From contig CALVKR010000001.1 of the NCBI GenBank assembly GCA_944332995.1, forward strand, positions 186,001 to 250,000: 64,000 bases of DNA. Direction: 5' to 3'. A model generated the notes under the pieces. It had not been told where the DNA came from and ran no database searches. It was given only the letters and a program-made list of their open reading frames with translations. This stretch comes from an uncultured Clostridia bacterium. Lineage in GTDB: Bacteria; Bacillota; Clostridia; Christensenellales; CAG-917. Each line of letters opens with the position of its first letter. Position 1 is the first letter of the stretch. The translations under genes and the position numbers were made by a program. Below, in pieces: positions 44,872 through 53,648 of this stretch.

Positions 44872-46393
44872 TATATCTTCTGTCCAGCTGTCTGTATTGT
44901 ATTGCCTCGGCAAGGTGCGCCGTTGTTATGTTTTCGCTTCCGTCGAGGTCGGCGATAGTCCTTGCCACCTTTAATATCCTCGACGTTCCTCTTGCGCTGA
45001 GATTTAATCTTTCAAACGCCATTTTCAGAAGCTGTTCCCCTTTTTGATCTATGGCGCAGTATTTTTTAAGATGTCTTTCGCTCATCTCGGCGTTGGTCAG
45101 AATACCGTCGCCGACAAAGCGGTTGCGTTGAATTTGTCTTGCCTTGTCTATTCTCTCTTTTATGACGGCGGAGCTTTCCGCTTCCTGTTTATCCCTGAAC
45201 TCGTCGTAAGATACTCCGTCAACCTCTATCTGAAGGTCTATTCTGTCCAAAAGCGGAGCGGACAGCCTTGAGAGATAATTGTGTATCTGCATGGGCGTGC
45301 AACGGCATTGCGCCGTTTTGGAGCCGTAGTTTCCGCACGGACAAGGATTCATGGAAGCAACGAGCATAAAGTTTGCAGGATACGTCACCGCCTTCTGCAC
45401 TCTGGATACGGCAATCTTTCTGTCCTCGAGCGGTTGGCGCAGGCTCTCAAGAGCCGTTTTTGAATACTCGGGCATCTCGTCCAAAAACAGAACGCCGAGG
45501 TTTGCAAGGCTCACCTCGCCCGGTCTTGACTTCGTCCCTCCCCCAATGAGTGCGGGAACGGTTACCGTGTGATGCGGACTTCTGAAAGGACGTGTGGTAA
45601 CTATTCCGACGGAGTTATCCAAAACGGAAGCTATCGAATGCACCTTCGTAACTTCTACCGCTTCCTCGAAAGTCATATCCGGCATGACGGAGGGTATGCA
45701 CTTGGCAAGCATGGTTTTGCCGCCTCCGGGCGGTCCTATCATGAGCACGTTATGTCCGCCGCTTACGGCAATCTCGAGCGCTCTTTTAGCCACCGTCTGC
45801 CCTTTTACGTCTTTAAAATCATATTCAAAAGTTTTATTGTCGCACGCCGAATTGAAGGAAACAAGCTCGACTTTTTTTGCCTGTCCGTCTTTTAAAAACG
45901 ATACTACCTCTTTTAAACTGTCAAAAGCGTAAACGTTTAATCCGTCTATATACGAAGCCTCCTTGGCGTTGCATGACGGTATGATAAAATCGGTAAAACC
46001 TGCCTGCATGGCGGCAATCAAAATCGGCATAACTCCGCTCACGTGCCTCAACTGCCCGTCAAGCGAAAGCTCTCCCAAAAAGACATATTTTTTGTAGCTG
46101 TCGCAATTTAACTGTTCGGAAGCAATCAAAAGAGCAACGGCAATGCCCAGGTCGAACGACGGACCTTCCTTTTTGGTGTCGGCAGGAGCGAGATTGACGG
46201 TAATACGCTTTTGCGGATACAAATATCCGCTGTTCTTTATCGCCGAGCGTATTCTCTCTTTCGACTCTTTCGTCGCCGTGGACGCAAGCCCGACAAGCTC
46301 GTATGACGGCAAACCGTTTGAAATATCCGTTTCGATAGCCACCGAATAGCCGTCAAGACCGTCAAGTGCGAATCCGTTTAATTTGCAAAGCAT
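44864..46393 (-). CDS. comM: ComM/YifB Mg-chelatase-like AAA+ helicase
   Basis: This 509-residue protein has an N-terminal Lon-like fold (TVNLAPADTKKEGPSFDLGIAVALL), Walker A in MIGPPGGGKTMLAKCIPSVMP, Walker B FLDEMPEYSK and the C-terminal Mg-chelatase region. ComM is a branch-migration helicase aiding recombination of transformed DNA. GGGAGAG lies before the ATG. A terminator of the upstream gene lies immediately before, so the run's promoter must be very close or inside it; none was clear. Confidence 0.94.
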   Translation of the reverse strand: MLCKLNGFALDGLDGYSVAIETDISNGLPSYELVGLASTATKESKERIRSAIKNSGYLYPQKRITVNLAPADTKKEGPSFDLGIAVALLIASEQLNCDSYKKYVFLGELSLDGQLRHVSGVMPILIAAMQAGFTDFIIPSCNAKEASYIDGLNVYAFDSLKEVVSFLKDGQAKKVELVSFNSACDNKTFEYDFKDVKGQTVAKRALEIAVSGGHNVLMIGPPGGGKTMLAKCIPSVMPDMTFEEAVEVTKVHSIASVLDNSVGIVTTRPFRSPHHTVTVPALIGGGTKSRPGEVSLANLGVLFLDEMPEYSKTALESLRQPLEDRKIAVSRVQKAVTYPANFMLVASMNPCPCGNYGSKTAQCRCTPMQIHNYLSRLSAPLLDRIDLQIEVDGVSYDEFRDKQEAESSAVIKERIDKARQIQRNRFVGDGILTNAEMSERHLKKYCAIDQKGEQLLKMAFERLNLSARGTSRILKVARTIADLDGSENITTAHLAEAIQYRQLDRRYNV

Positions 46394-46410
46394 ATCTCTC
46401 CCTTTTTAAA

Positions 46411-46435
46411 AAATAGCAAACGAGGTTTGCTATTT
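46411..46435 (-). terminator. intrinsic terminator of the Big_2 gene
   Basis: AAATAGCAAAC pairs with GTTTGCTATTT around a GAG loop, followed on the minus strand by a T-run. It lies between the Big_2 gene stop and the comM ribosome-binding site. Confidence 0.85.
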
Positions 46436-46453
46436 TTCGATACGGCTTCAAAA

Positions 46454-49414
46454 TCAGCCGACTGTTGTGTTTTTTGTTTCACCGTTTACCAGCTCATAAT
46501 AGAGAGCGGCGTTAGGCGTGCATACGTCGGTAGGTCCTACCGTGGGGCTTGTCTTGCTGTATGCGTAGAAATACAGAGGATATTTTACCTTATTGGCAAA
46601 TTGACTCAGACCTAACCTGTCGACGTAATATTTCAAATCCAAAGCGGTTCGTCCCGTAAGTCCGACCGACTTGAGATTTTCATCGGAAATAATACCCGAC
46701 ACGGGATAGTGAACGCCGAGATTTCCTACGGCAAGCTGATAATAAGTTGTGCCGTTCACCGTCATATAGAGGGCTCCGAAACCGAGGTTGTCGAGCGCAG
46801 TGCCGATATTAGTGTTCATAAAGCCTCTTATCAAATCGACTACGGCGTTGTATGTGCTGTCGCTGTCGAAATATGCCCTCAAATATCCGAAATCGAGTTC
46901 GGAAGCGGTTTTCCAGTTATAGATACGGCAGAAACCTTCAAAACTTACGTTACTCGGCGTGACCGACCTGTAATAGAGTTCAAACTCATAAATTCTGTTT
47001 TTCTGGTCGTTAGGGTCGGCGTCGGGATTTGCCGCCATGATATCCGGGTCGGGAATACGGTTGTCGTAACTGCCGTCAAGGTCCGCCGTGATAATACCTA
47101 TCGACATATTTATTGCATTGGTGAACACGGTATTTTTGAGCACGACGTTTGAATTCATTTTCTGTTCTTCGGTGGCGACTTCGTTTCTGACTGCGCCCAA
47201 ATTCTGAACGGAAGTATCGACGTAAAGCGTCTGCTGACCGCTGTTTCTCATGAGCGTGCCTTCGACGAGCACGTCGGCGGCGGCAATATACATACAGTAA
47301 TAGGCGTTTTCGACGGTAGTGTATTTTACCTGAATATTATTAAATTTACCCTCTTTGACTTCGCCGTTCGGGAAATAATGATATCTTCCGTCAATCATTA
47401 TACCGTTGCCCGCCCTGCTGTAATCGTAGAGCGACTCGCCGTCTTTGAGCGACCTCGAGGCTCTTATGGTAACGTTTTGAATGACGATATCGTCCACCAT
47501 GACTCTGAGCAAGTCGAAAGGCTTTCCGTTTGTATCGAGACCCGTGCCCGTCATTGCGTAGTCTTCTTCAACCTGTCTGAGATACTGACCGTTTCCGTAA
47601 ATCGAGGTATAAAGCTCGTTTGTCTTTCCGCCGAAAATTATGCCGTCCTGAACGACTACGACGTATTTTTGAACGAAATCTTCCTCGTTGCCGTTGAGGT
47701 CGTAATACTCTTTGGCAAGAGCGTTTACCTTTTTAAATCCGTCTATCGAGAACTGATTTTCGTCGAAATCTTCGTTTTCGAGATCCGCCTTTGTCGGCAT
47801 ACCGATATTGACGCCGTTGTCGACAAATTTGACGGTGTAGGTTGCGTCAACCTTTATCGTTTCGTAAATCGGATACTTGGGCTCGACCGAAACGGTAACC
47901 TCGCTTCCCGCCGAAACGGTGGATAAAATTCCGTTGTCGGTAATCGTATAACCGTTTGAAGCAGACGTTTCGTCAATAGAGAATTGAACGTATTTAAGAA
48001 TTTTGTTTATCTCCTCGGTCGACGAAAGCAAAACGGTTTTATCCGCCACCGTGGTGATATAATATCTGAGCTCGAAATTGAGAGTATCGTTTACCGAGCC
48101 GTCGGAATAGTAAGTCGATTTTCCGAAAACTCTCGTCATTTCAATGCCGAGCTCGTCGCCGTTGTTGGAATAATAAAGTCCGAGGCTGTATATGGACGGA
48201 ATGACCATAACTTCAATCGAATCGGAATAAGCGCCGACGCTGACGGAAATGTTGGCTGTGCCTGTCGATTTTGCTATAAGGCAACCGAGCGTTTCGTCGT
48301 AATACGCAACTTCGGGATTATCCGAAGAATAGGTCGGAGTGCCTGCGATAGACGTTTCGATGGGGAGATAAATTCCCGCACTGCCCGTCTTGAGCAGGAT
48401 ATACGTTTTGTCGTTTTCCTCTATCGTGTCCCAAAGGTCGGTATTTGCAATATTGACGCCCTTGAAATTGACGGTAATCGAATCGAGCGTCGTGCCGTCT
48501 GCACCTACGGCGTAAACTCCCACCGTGACGCAGTTTTCGCTCATCGCTTCGTTTAATACGATATTGCCGTCCACAACGGAGGCGTTGTCAGTCGTTTCGT
48601 AATGGTCTACCGAAAGCGCCGTGCCGGAATTGATAATATTGGCAAGCGGCATACTCGTGCCTGCCGTGTAAGTATAAACCTTGTTGATAAATGCGCTCGA
48701 TACGTCGTGCGGCTTTATCTGCACGGTATAGGTAGCGTAGGTTTTTTCTTCCTCGAGGCTTTCGGGCGGATTCACAAGAGAAACTCTGATAGTGATATTG
48801 CCCTCTTTGACGGCGGTGATTATTCCGTTTTTATCGATAGTGGCATAATCTTTGCCCGACGTGATTTCCCATTTTAAGTATTTTTGTTCCACCTTGGCGT
48901 CGGCAGGATTAATTCTTGCCGTGACAGCCACCCTGTCGCCCACCGAGATGTTTTTAAGCTCGTCCGTTTCTTCAATGGCGATGCCCATGACGTCGCTGGA
49001 CGTGACGTAAAACTCTATTGTCGACTTTACGTTGTTTTCGTCGGTTGCAACCTGAACGACTGCCGAGCCAAGCGTTTTAAAACTGACGTATCCGTTTTTG
49101 TCGACGGTAACGACGTCCACCTCAACTCCGTCGTCGGAAACGGCAGTCGGATTGTTTTCTATAACGGACCATTTTACGCCCTTGTTTGTGGCTTTAGTGG
49201 GAATGACCTTTGCAATAAGCTGTATGCCGCCTTCGGAAAGATACGCAACCATCGTTTCTTCGGCTTTAGATTCCTTGCCGTCCGATTGCTTTATCCAAAT
49301 CTCGACGTCTTCGACAGCGATATACGAGCCTACCAGAAGCGAAGCGGTAAGATTTACGACGAGTATAACTAAAATTGGAATTATTATAAGCATTCCAATG
49401 ATTAACTTTTTCAT
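46454..49414 (-). CDS. large surface protein with Big_2 (Ig-like) domains and a parallel-beta-helix-like region
   Basis: This 986-residue protein starts at the ATG at 49414 behind CTGGAGG; the frame above it has no site. Residues 3-25 (KLIIGMLIIIPILVILVVNLTASLL) are a signal anchor. At least three bacterial Ig-like (Big_2) units follow (about 40-135, 145-230, 340-410), with patterns such as INPADAKVEQKYLKWEITSG and LIAKSTGTANISVSVG. About residues 590-760 (VDDIVIQNVTIRASRS, NNIQVKYTTVENAYY) resemble a right-handed beta-helix. No LPXTG or sorting tail is seen. Probably exposed on the cell surface; an adhesin or polysaccharide-binding role is possible. It has a strong terminator after it. Confidence 0.85.
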   Translation of the reverse strand: MKKLIIGMLIIIPILVILVVNLTASLLVGSYIAVEDVEIWIKQSDGKESKAEETMVAYLSEGGIQLIAKVIPTKATNKGVKWSVIENNPTAVSDDGVEVDVVTVDKNGYVSFKTLGSAVVQVATDENNVKSTIEFYVTSSDVMGIAIEETDELKNISVGDRVAVTARINPADAKVEQKYLKWEITSGKDYATIDKNGIITAVKEGNITIRVSLVNPPESLEEEKTYATYTVQIKPHDVSSAFINKVYTYTAGTSMPLANIINSGTALSVDHYETTDNASVVDGNIVLNEAMSENCVTVGVYAVGADGTTLDSITVNFKGVNIANTDLWDTIEENDKTYILLKTGSAGIYLPIETSIAGTPTYSSDNPEVAYYDETLGCLIAKSTGTANISVSVGAYSDSIEVMVIPSIYSLGLYYSNNGDELGIEMTRVFGKSTYYSDGSVNDTLNFELRYYITTVADKTVLLSSTEEINKILKYVQFSIDETSASNGYTITDNGILSTVSAGSEVTVSVEPKYPIYETIKVDATYTVKFVDNGVNIGMPTKADLENEDFDENQFSIDGFKKVNALAKEYYDLNGNEEDFVQKYVVVVQDGIIFGGKTNELYTSIYGNGQYLRQVEEDYAMTGTGLDTNGKPFDLLRVMVDDIVIQNVTIRASRSLKDGESLYDYSRAGNGIMIDGRYHYFPNGEVKEGKFNNIQVKYTTVENAYYCMYIAAADVLVEGTLMRNSGQQTLYVDTSVQNLGAVRNEVATEEQKMNSNVVLKNTVFTNAINMSIGIITADLDGSYDNRIPDPDIMAANPDADPNDQKNRIYEFELYYRSVTPSNVSFEGFCRIYNWKTASELDFGYLRAYFDSDSTYNAVVDLIRGFMNTNIGTALDNLGFGALYMTVNGTTYYQLAVGNLGVHYPVSGIISDENLKSVGLTGRTALDLKYYVDRLGLSQFANKVKYPLYFYAYSKTSPTVGPTDVCTPNAALYYELVNGETKNTTVG

Positions 49415-49834
49415 TTTTCCTCCAGCGTAAAACACATTAAGACAGCGTAATTTTACCACGTTATTCAACAAAAATCAACAATATACCGCAAAAAGCCGTC
49501 AGGGAAAAAATGCCACGTAGCTTAGCCGAGGGTCAGAAAACTCGGCAAGTTATTATAGCTTTTGTTAAAAATCGACTTATTTTAACCAAGTTTTGCTTTT
49601 TAATCAGCTTATTATAATCAGCTTATTTTAATCAGCCTGTTTTAATCGGCTGTTTTACAGGTTTTATGGATTAAGCCGATTTAGCTATATTATATAATTT
49701 AATTTTAGATAGACTGTTTTATATTAGATAAACTTTTTTATATTATTATAATCTAAAGTTTAGATAAGCTGTTTTATATATAGATATATAGGATATAAAT
49801 AGCATTTATTATCTATATAAATATATTTTTGCTA
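49415..49834. other. intergenic region with tandem repeats upstream of the LRR lipoprotein
   Basis: About 420 bp between divergent genes, very AT-rich from 49680 on. It holds a four-unit 14-bp repeat (49598-49652) and the lipoprotein promoter at its end. No gene was seen. Confidence 0.6.
49598..49652. repeat. 14-bp tandem repeat, four units
   Basis: Units 49598-49611, 49612-49625, 49626-49639 and 49640-49652 share TTWTAATCAGCYTR. The period is 14 bp and the last unit is shortened. Confidence 0.88.
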
Positions 49835-49863
49835 TTGCAAAAGAGCTCGGGTTTTGTTATAAT
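49835..49863 (+). promoter_or_regulatory. sigma-A promoter of the LRR lipoprotein-symporter pair
   Basis: TTGCAA (49835-49840), a 17-bp spacer and TATAAT (49858-49863), about 50 bases before the ATG; GGGGGA is the ribosome-binding site. Confidence 0.82.
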
Positions 49864-49913
49864 TTTAAAAGACTAAAAGTCGACATACATTTTACACTTT
49901 TTTTGGGGGATTT

Positions 49914-50684
49914 ATGAAGAAACTAAGACTTATTTTAGTCGCCGTTCTGTTGTGTCTGCTTTTCGGAGTTCTCTCCGCTTGCAACGAAGCCCCTGCCTAC
50001 GATTTTATCGACGGGGCATTCGGCTACACATTCAACGACGACGGAAAAACCGTCACTCTTTCCTATTGGAAGGACAGGGCAAACGGTGATATCGTCATTC
50101 CCGTCACGGCAACAAACGGCGATAAAACCTATACGGTAACGGTTATCGGCAACGGAGCATTCGCAGCTCAGACAGGCAAACTCACCGCTTCCGATTGTTT
50201 CGGAAACTATACCGACGTGGCAAACAACGACTTGCTTTCCGTAACTTTTGCAGAAGGTAGCAAAGTAACCAAAATAGAAGGAAGAGCCTTTGAAAAATGC
50301 AAAAAAATAACCTCCGTCGTCCTGCCGGAAACGGTTACGGAAATCGAAGGATTTGCCTTTTACAAATGCACTTCACTGACTACCGTTACAATCGGTTCAA
50401 AAGTAAAAAAACTCGGTGACGACTGTTTCAACGGTTGCACCGCTCTTAAAGAAGTTTATCTCAATTCAACCTCCGTCCCCGAAGTGGGCGACAGAGCCTT
50501 TAAATGGTATGACAGTTCCGTCACCTCGTTTATGGGTTCGGCTGACCCTTATAAAGTTATCACGGGGCTCAAACTCTTCGTTACAAGCGACGAAATGTTA
50601 AAGGCTTTCACGTCGACAGGAACTTCAACGAATTTGAATCTTCGTTACTGGCACGACTATAAAAGCTGCTTTAAAACGGTATAA
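49914..50684 (+). CDS. LRR_5-repeat lipoprotein
   Basis: This 256-residue protein has a lipoprotein signal peptide (MKKLRLILVAVLLCLLFGVLSAC, lipobox LSAC, Cys at 23). An N-terminal beta-rich segment (FGYTFNDDGKTVTLSYWKD) is followed by about three LRR_5 units (ITSVVLPETVTEIEGFAFYKC; LTTVTIGSKVKKLGDDCFNGC). It is a small relative of the large LRR proteins at the other end of the window, anchored on the outside of the membrane. It is followed 11 bases later by a GPH symporter, so it may assist sugar capture, though this is inference. Confidence 0.85.
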   Translation: MKKLRLILVAVLLCLLFGVLSACNEAPAYDFIDGAFGYTFNDDGKTVTLSYWKDRANGDIVIPVTATNGDKTYTVTVIGNGAFAAQTGKLTASDCFGNYTDVANNDLLSVTFAEGSKVTKIEGRAFEKCKKITSVVLPETVTEIEGFAFYKCTSLTTVTIGSKVKKLGDDCFNGCTALKEVYLNSTSVPEVGDRAFKWYDSSVTSFMGSADPYKVITGLKLFVTSDEMLKAFTSTGTSTNLNLRYWHDYKSCFKTV

Positions 50685-50695
50685 GGAGGTCGAAT

Positions 50696-52525
50696 ATGGA
50701 AAACACTAAACCTACCGAAATTTCAGTTCAATCCGCAGTAGCCGATTCTGCGTCCACATCCGTCTTGGGAACTTCCCCTAAATTAAAGACCTATACCCCG
50801 TCCGAGCGAAATTGGTATCTTATCGGACTTGCGGGACAAAACGTAACCTATAATGTCATAGGTGCGGCTCTTTCGTATTATTTACAGTTTACCCTGCTTA
50901 TACCGGCTATGGCGGTTTCGATTATCATGGCGCTCGCCAGAGTATGGGACGCTTTCAACGACCCGATGATGGGCACTATCGTCGACCGCACCCGTTCTAA
51001 ATGGGGTAAATGCAGACCGTATCTTATGGTCATTCCTATCCCTATTTTCATTATCACCGTCCTATGCTTCGTCAACTTCGGCTTTTACGGACAAGGCATC
51101 GTCAGCAACGGACTTATCGTCTTTTGGGCGGCACTCACCTATATTCTTTGGGGTATGACATACACAGTCGGAGATATTCCGCTTTGGGGCGTCACCTCGC
51201 TTATGACGGAATCGGAAAAGGATAAAACAAAACTTTTATCTCTTGCCCGTATAGCGGCAGGTATCGGCGGCGGTATAACTCTTCTTGCCATTCAGCCCCT
51301 CGCCCTTGCGCTCGGAGATATCTTCACAAACTCCGTCACAAACGGAAACGCCGCTCTTGGCGAACAATACGGTTTTATAGTGTCGGCGGTCATTTTCGGA
51401 TTTATCGGCTGTATAACATTTATCCCCCTCGGCTTTAAAGTCAAAGAGAGGATAAACACAAACAAGGAAAAATATTCCCTTGCCGACAACTTCAAAATTG
51501 CGCTCAAAAACAAGCCTTTCAGACAAATCATTTTCTCGGGCATACTGTCAAGTATGAAAATGCTGATATCCTTAGCCGCAATGCCGCTCGTCACCTATTA
51601 TTTCAGCTCCAAAAACCCGATACTTGCGCTCGTATACCTTGCCATGCTCGGTGGCGGTATGTTCTTGGGTCAGTTTATCTGTCAGGCATTCACGCCCGCC
51701 CTCATTGCAAGATTTTCAACAAAAAATCTGTATAACTGGGCAAACATTATAGGAGCCGTTCCATTTGCGCTGATATTCGTGTGCTATCTTGCCGCTCCGA
51801 GTTCGCTCACCGATCCTTTCTGGCTCATTATCTGCTTTATCCTCTTTACCGTCGCAGGAGGAACAAACGGTATAACTTCCGTTTTGCAGTCCACCATGAT
51901 AGCAAACGCCGTCGACTACGAGGAATACAAAAACTACCGCAGACCGGACGCCGTTTTCTTCTCGGGTCAGTCTTTCGTAACAAAACTTCAATCGGGTATC
52001 GCAACCATTATGTCGGGTATCGCCTACACCATAGTCGGCTTTTCCGATTCGAGAGTGGCGGAGCTCAACAGCTATATCAACGCAGGAGGAACGCCAAGTC
52101 AGGTGGGCGAATACGCATCGTTTATGATGATACTCTTCCTCATCGTATCGATTCTGCCCGCCATATCGAGCCTGCTCGCCATTATCCCGACGTGGAAATA
52201 CTCTCTTGACGACGACGAGCACCACCGCATAATCGGCATACTTAAAAAACGCCGTGAATTAAACCTCGAGCAAAGACCCGAAAACTACGACGAAACGGCT
52301 TGCCACGACGAAATCACGGGCGAAGTTATCACAAAAGAGGAGCTCGAAAAGCAAATTCAAATAAGCCGAGAAAACAACAAACTCGTCTTAGCGGAAGAAA
52401 AGAAGTTAAAACTCGAGCAAAAGGCAGCCGCAAAAGCCGCCAAGGGCAAGGGTAAAGAGGAAAAATTCTTCTTCCTCGAAAACGACGACAAAGACAAAAA
52501 AAAGAAGAATAAAAAGGAAAAATAA
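50696..52525 (+). CDS. GPH-family (MFS) sugar:cation symporter
   Basis: This 609-residue membrane protein has about 11-12 helices and the GPH signature ARVWDAFNDPMMGTIVDRTRSKWGKCRPYLM. GPH transporters import glycosides, pentosides or hexuronides with a cation; the sugar is not deducible here. The C-terminal tail (about 515-609) is unusually long and charged, ending in a Lys-rich stretch (KGKGKEEKFFFLEND...KKKKNKKEK) and predicted coiled, which is not typical. AAGGAGG precedes the ATG. Together with the lipoprotein upstream it forms a two-gene unit with its own terminator. Confidence 0.87.
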   Translation: MENTKPTEISVQSAVADSASTSVLGTSPKLKTYTPSERNWYLIGLAGQNVTYNVIGAALSYYLQFTLLIPAMAVSIIMALARVWDAFNDPMMGTIVDRTRSKWGKCRPYLMVIPIPIFIITVLCFVNFGFYGQGIVSNGLIVFWAALTYILWGMTYTVGDIPLWGVTSLMTESEKDKTKLLSLARIAAGIGGGITLLAIQPLALALGDIFTNSVTNGNAALGEQYGFIVSAVIFGFIGCITFIPLGFKVKERINTNKEKYSLADNFKIALKNKPFRQIIFSGILSSMKMLISLAAMPLVTYYFSSKNPILALVYLAMLGGGMFLGQFICQAFTPALIARFSTKNLYNWANIIGAVPFALIFVCYLAAPSSLTDPFWLIICFILFTVAGGTNGITSVLQSTMIANAVDYEEYKNYRRPDAVFFSGQSFVTKLQSGIATIMSGIAYTIVGFSDSRVAELNSYINAGGTPSQVGEYASFMMILFLIVSILPAISSLLAIIPTWKYSLDDDEHHRIIGILKKRRELNLEQRPENYDETACHDEITGEVITKEELEKQIQISRENNKLVLAEEKKLKLEQKAAAKAAKGKGKEEKFFFLENDDKDKKKKNKKEK

Positions 52526-52553
52526 AACTTAACGTTATTTACAGTTCACTCTT

Positions 52554-52575
52554 TGTTATCATTTTAATGATAACA
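52554..52575. other. 22-bp perfect palindrome after the symporter
   Basis: A 10-bp stem starting TGTTATCATT with a two-base centre lies 28 bases past the symporter stop. The T-run is absent, so it may be an RNA hairpin rather than a terminator. Confidence 0.55.
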
Positions 52576-52627
52576 GCTAAAAACTAAAACCCCGGTAATG
52601 CCTGCAAAACAGGCAAGCAAAAAAATA

Positions 52628-52652
52628 AAAGGAAGCGACTGCCGCTTCCTTT
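52628..52652 (+). terminator. intrinsic terminator of the symporter unit
   Basis: AAAGGAAGCG pairs with CGCTTCCTTT around ACTGC and is followed by a T-rich run. Confidence 0.88.
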
Positions 52653-52833
52653 TTTATTTTTATACTTAAAAAATTTGACGGCGATTTTTGAAATCTTGCC
52701 CTTGACAAAATAGGCGCTCCTCAAAAAAAAGTCGCTTGGTATGGCTAGACAATTGCCGAATTCAAGTGCGAAAAACGAAAAAATTTTTCCGTTTAAGTCA
52801 TATTATGCAAGCGAAAATAAATACTCTATAATA

Positions 52834-53364
52834 ATGACTAAAAAACAGCGACTTATATTTTGCATAACGGGAGCGATTTTCACGATAGGGTTTGGAGCAC
52901 TCTCACACTTTTTTTACGAGTGGAGTGGCTTTAATAAAGCGGTGGGCGTTTTCTTTGCCGCCAACGAAAGCGTTTGGGAACATCTGAAGCTGGCTATCTT
53001 CCCCACTTTGATTTTTTTTGCCGTAGGAATGTTTTTTGTCGACAGTAAAAACCTGCCCTTTTGCCTTTTTGTTACCCTTGCCGTTCCTATGCTCGTTATA
53101 CCGTCCGTATTTTATACCTATACGGCTTTCACTCAAAAAAGCATAATAGCCGTAGATATATTGACATATATATTGTCCGTTTCGGCGGCTTACGCTTTGG
53201 CATATTTAATCCTTAAAATACCGCCCGTAAAACCGTGGGTAAACTTTTTGTCGCTCATCGGGATAGGTGCGATTGTCGTTATGTATATGACTTTTACGCT
53301 AAATCCGCCAAAGTGCCCCCTGTTTTTGGACGAAACAAAAAACGTTTACGGACTTATAAAATAA
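52834..53364 (+). CDS. DUF6512-like membrane protein
   Basis: This 176-residue protein starts at the ATG at 52834; an in-frame ATG at 52741 would add 31 residues that look non-coding, and neither has a ribosome-binding site. About six helices are seen, with the first pair around FGALSHFFYEWSGFNKAVGVFFAANESVWEHLKL. The last loop is NPPKCPLFLDETKNVYGLIK, a short extracytoplasmic end. The ANESVWEHLK motif and the NPPKCPLF tail are shared by a widespread family of unknown function (recalled as DUF6512). The TATAAT directly before the ATG is not correctly spaced for a standard start. Confidence 0.72.
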   Translation: MTKKQRLIFCITGAIFTIGFGALSHFFYEWSGFNKAVGVFFAANESVWEHLKLAIFPTLIFFAVGMFFVDSKNLPFCLFVTLAVPMLVIPSVFYTYTAFTQKSIIAVDILTYILSVSAAYALAYLILKIPPVKPWVNFLSLIGIGAIVVMYMTFTLNPPKCPLFLDETKNVYGLIK

Positions 53365-53648
53365 AAAGTCTTTAGATAAATTGCTTATATCGCGCCTTTT
53401 GTATCACGCCTTATGAATAATAATTTATAGATAACGGTTTATGAACGACAATTTATGGATAACTATTTAAAATGCGCACTTTATAAATGGCGTTTTATAA
53501 ATAAAACTATAGAAACGCTCATAACTAAAGGCTTATTTTAACACGCTTAAAATATGCCGCCTTATTTGGCACTTTTTGACAAACCTGTTTATAATAAAGC
53601 CGTCGCAGCTTGCGACGGCTTATTAACGGTGAATTTTTGCGATTTTAT
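53365..53648. other. intergenic gap between convergent genes
   Basis: AT-rich with imperfect repeats of TTATAGATAA/TTATGGATAA (53424-53465). A hairpin sits near its end. No gene was seen. Confidence 0.5.
53597..53621 (-). terminator. hairpin at the end of the IWG-motif gene
   Basis: AAGCCGTCGCA pairs with TGCGACGGCTT around a three-base loop. On the minus strand TTATTATA follows, a weak U-tract, so termination is probable but not certain. Confidence 0.6.
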
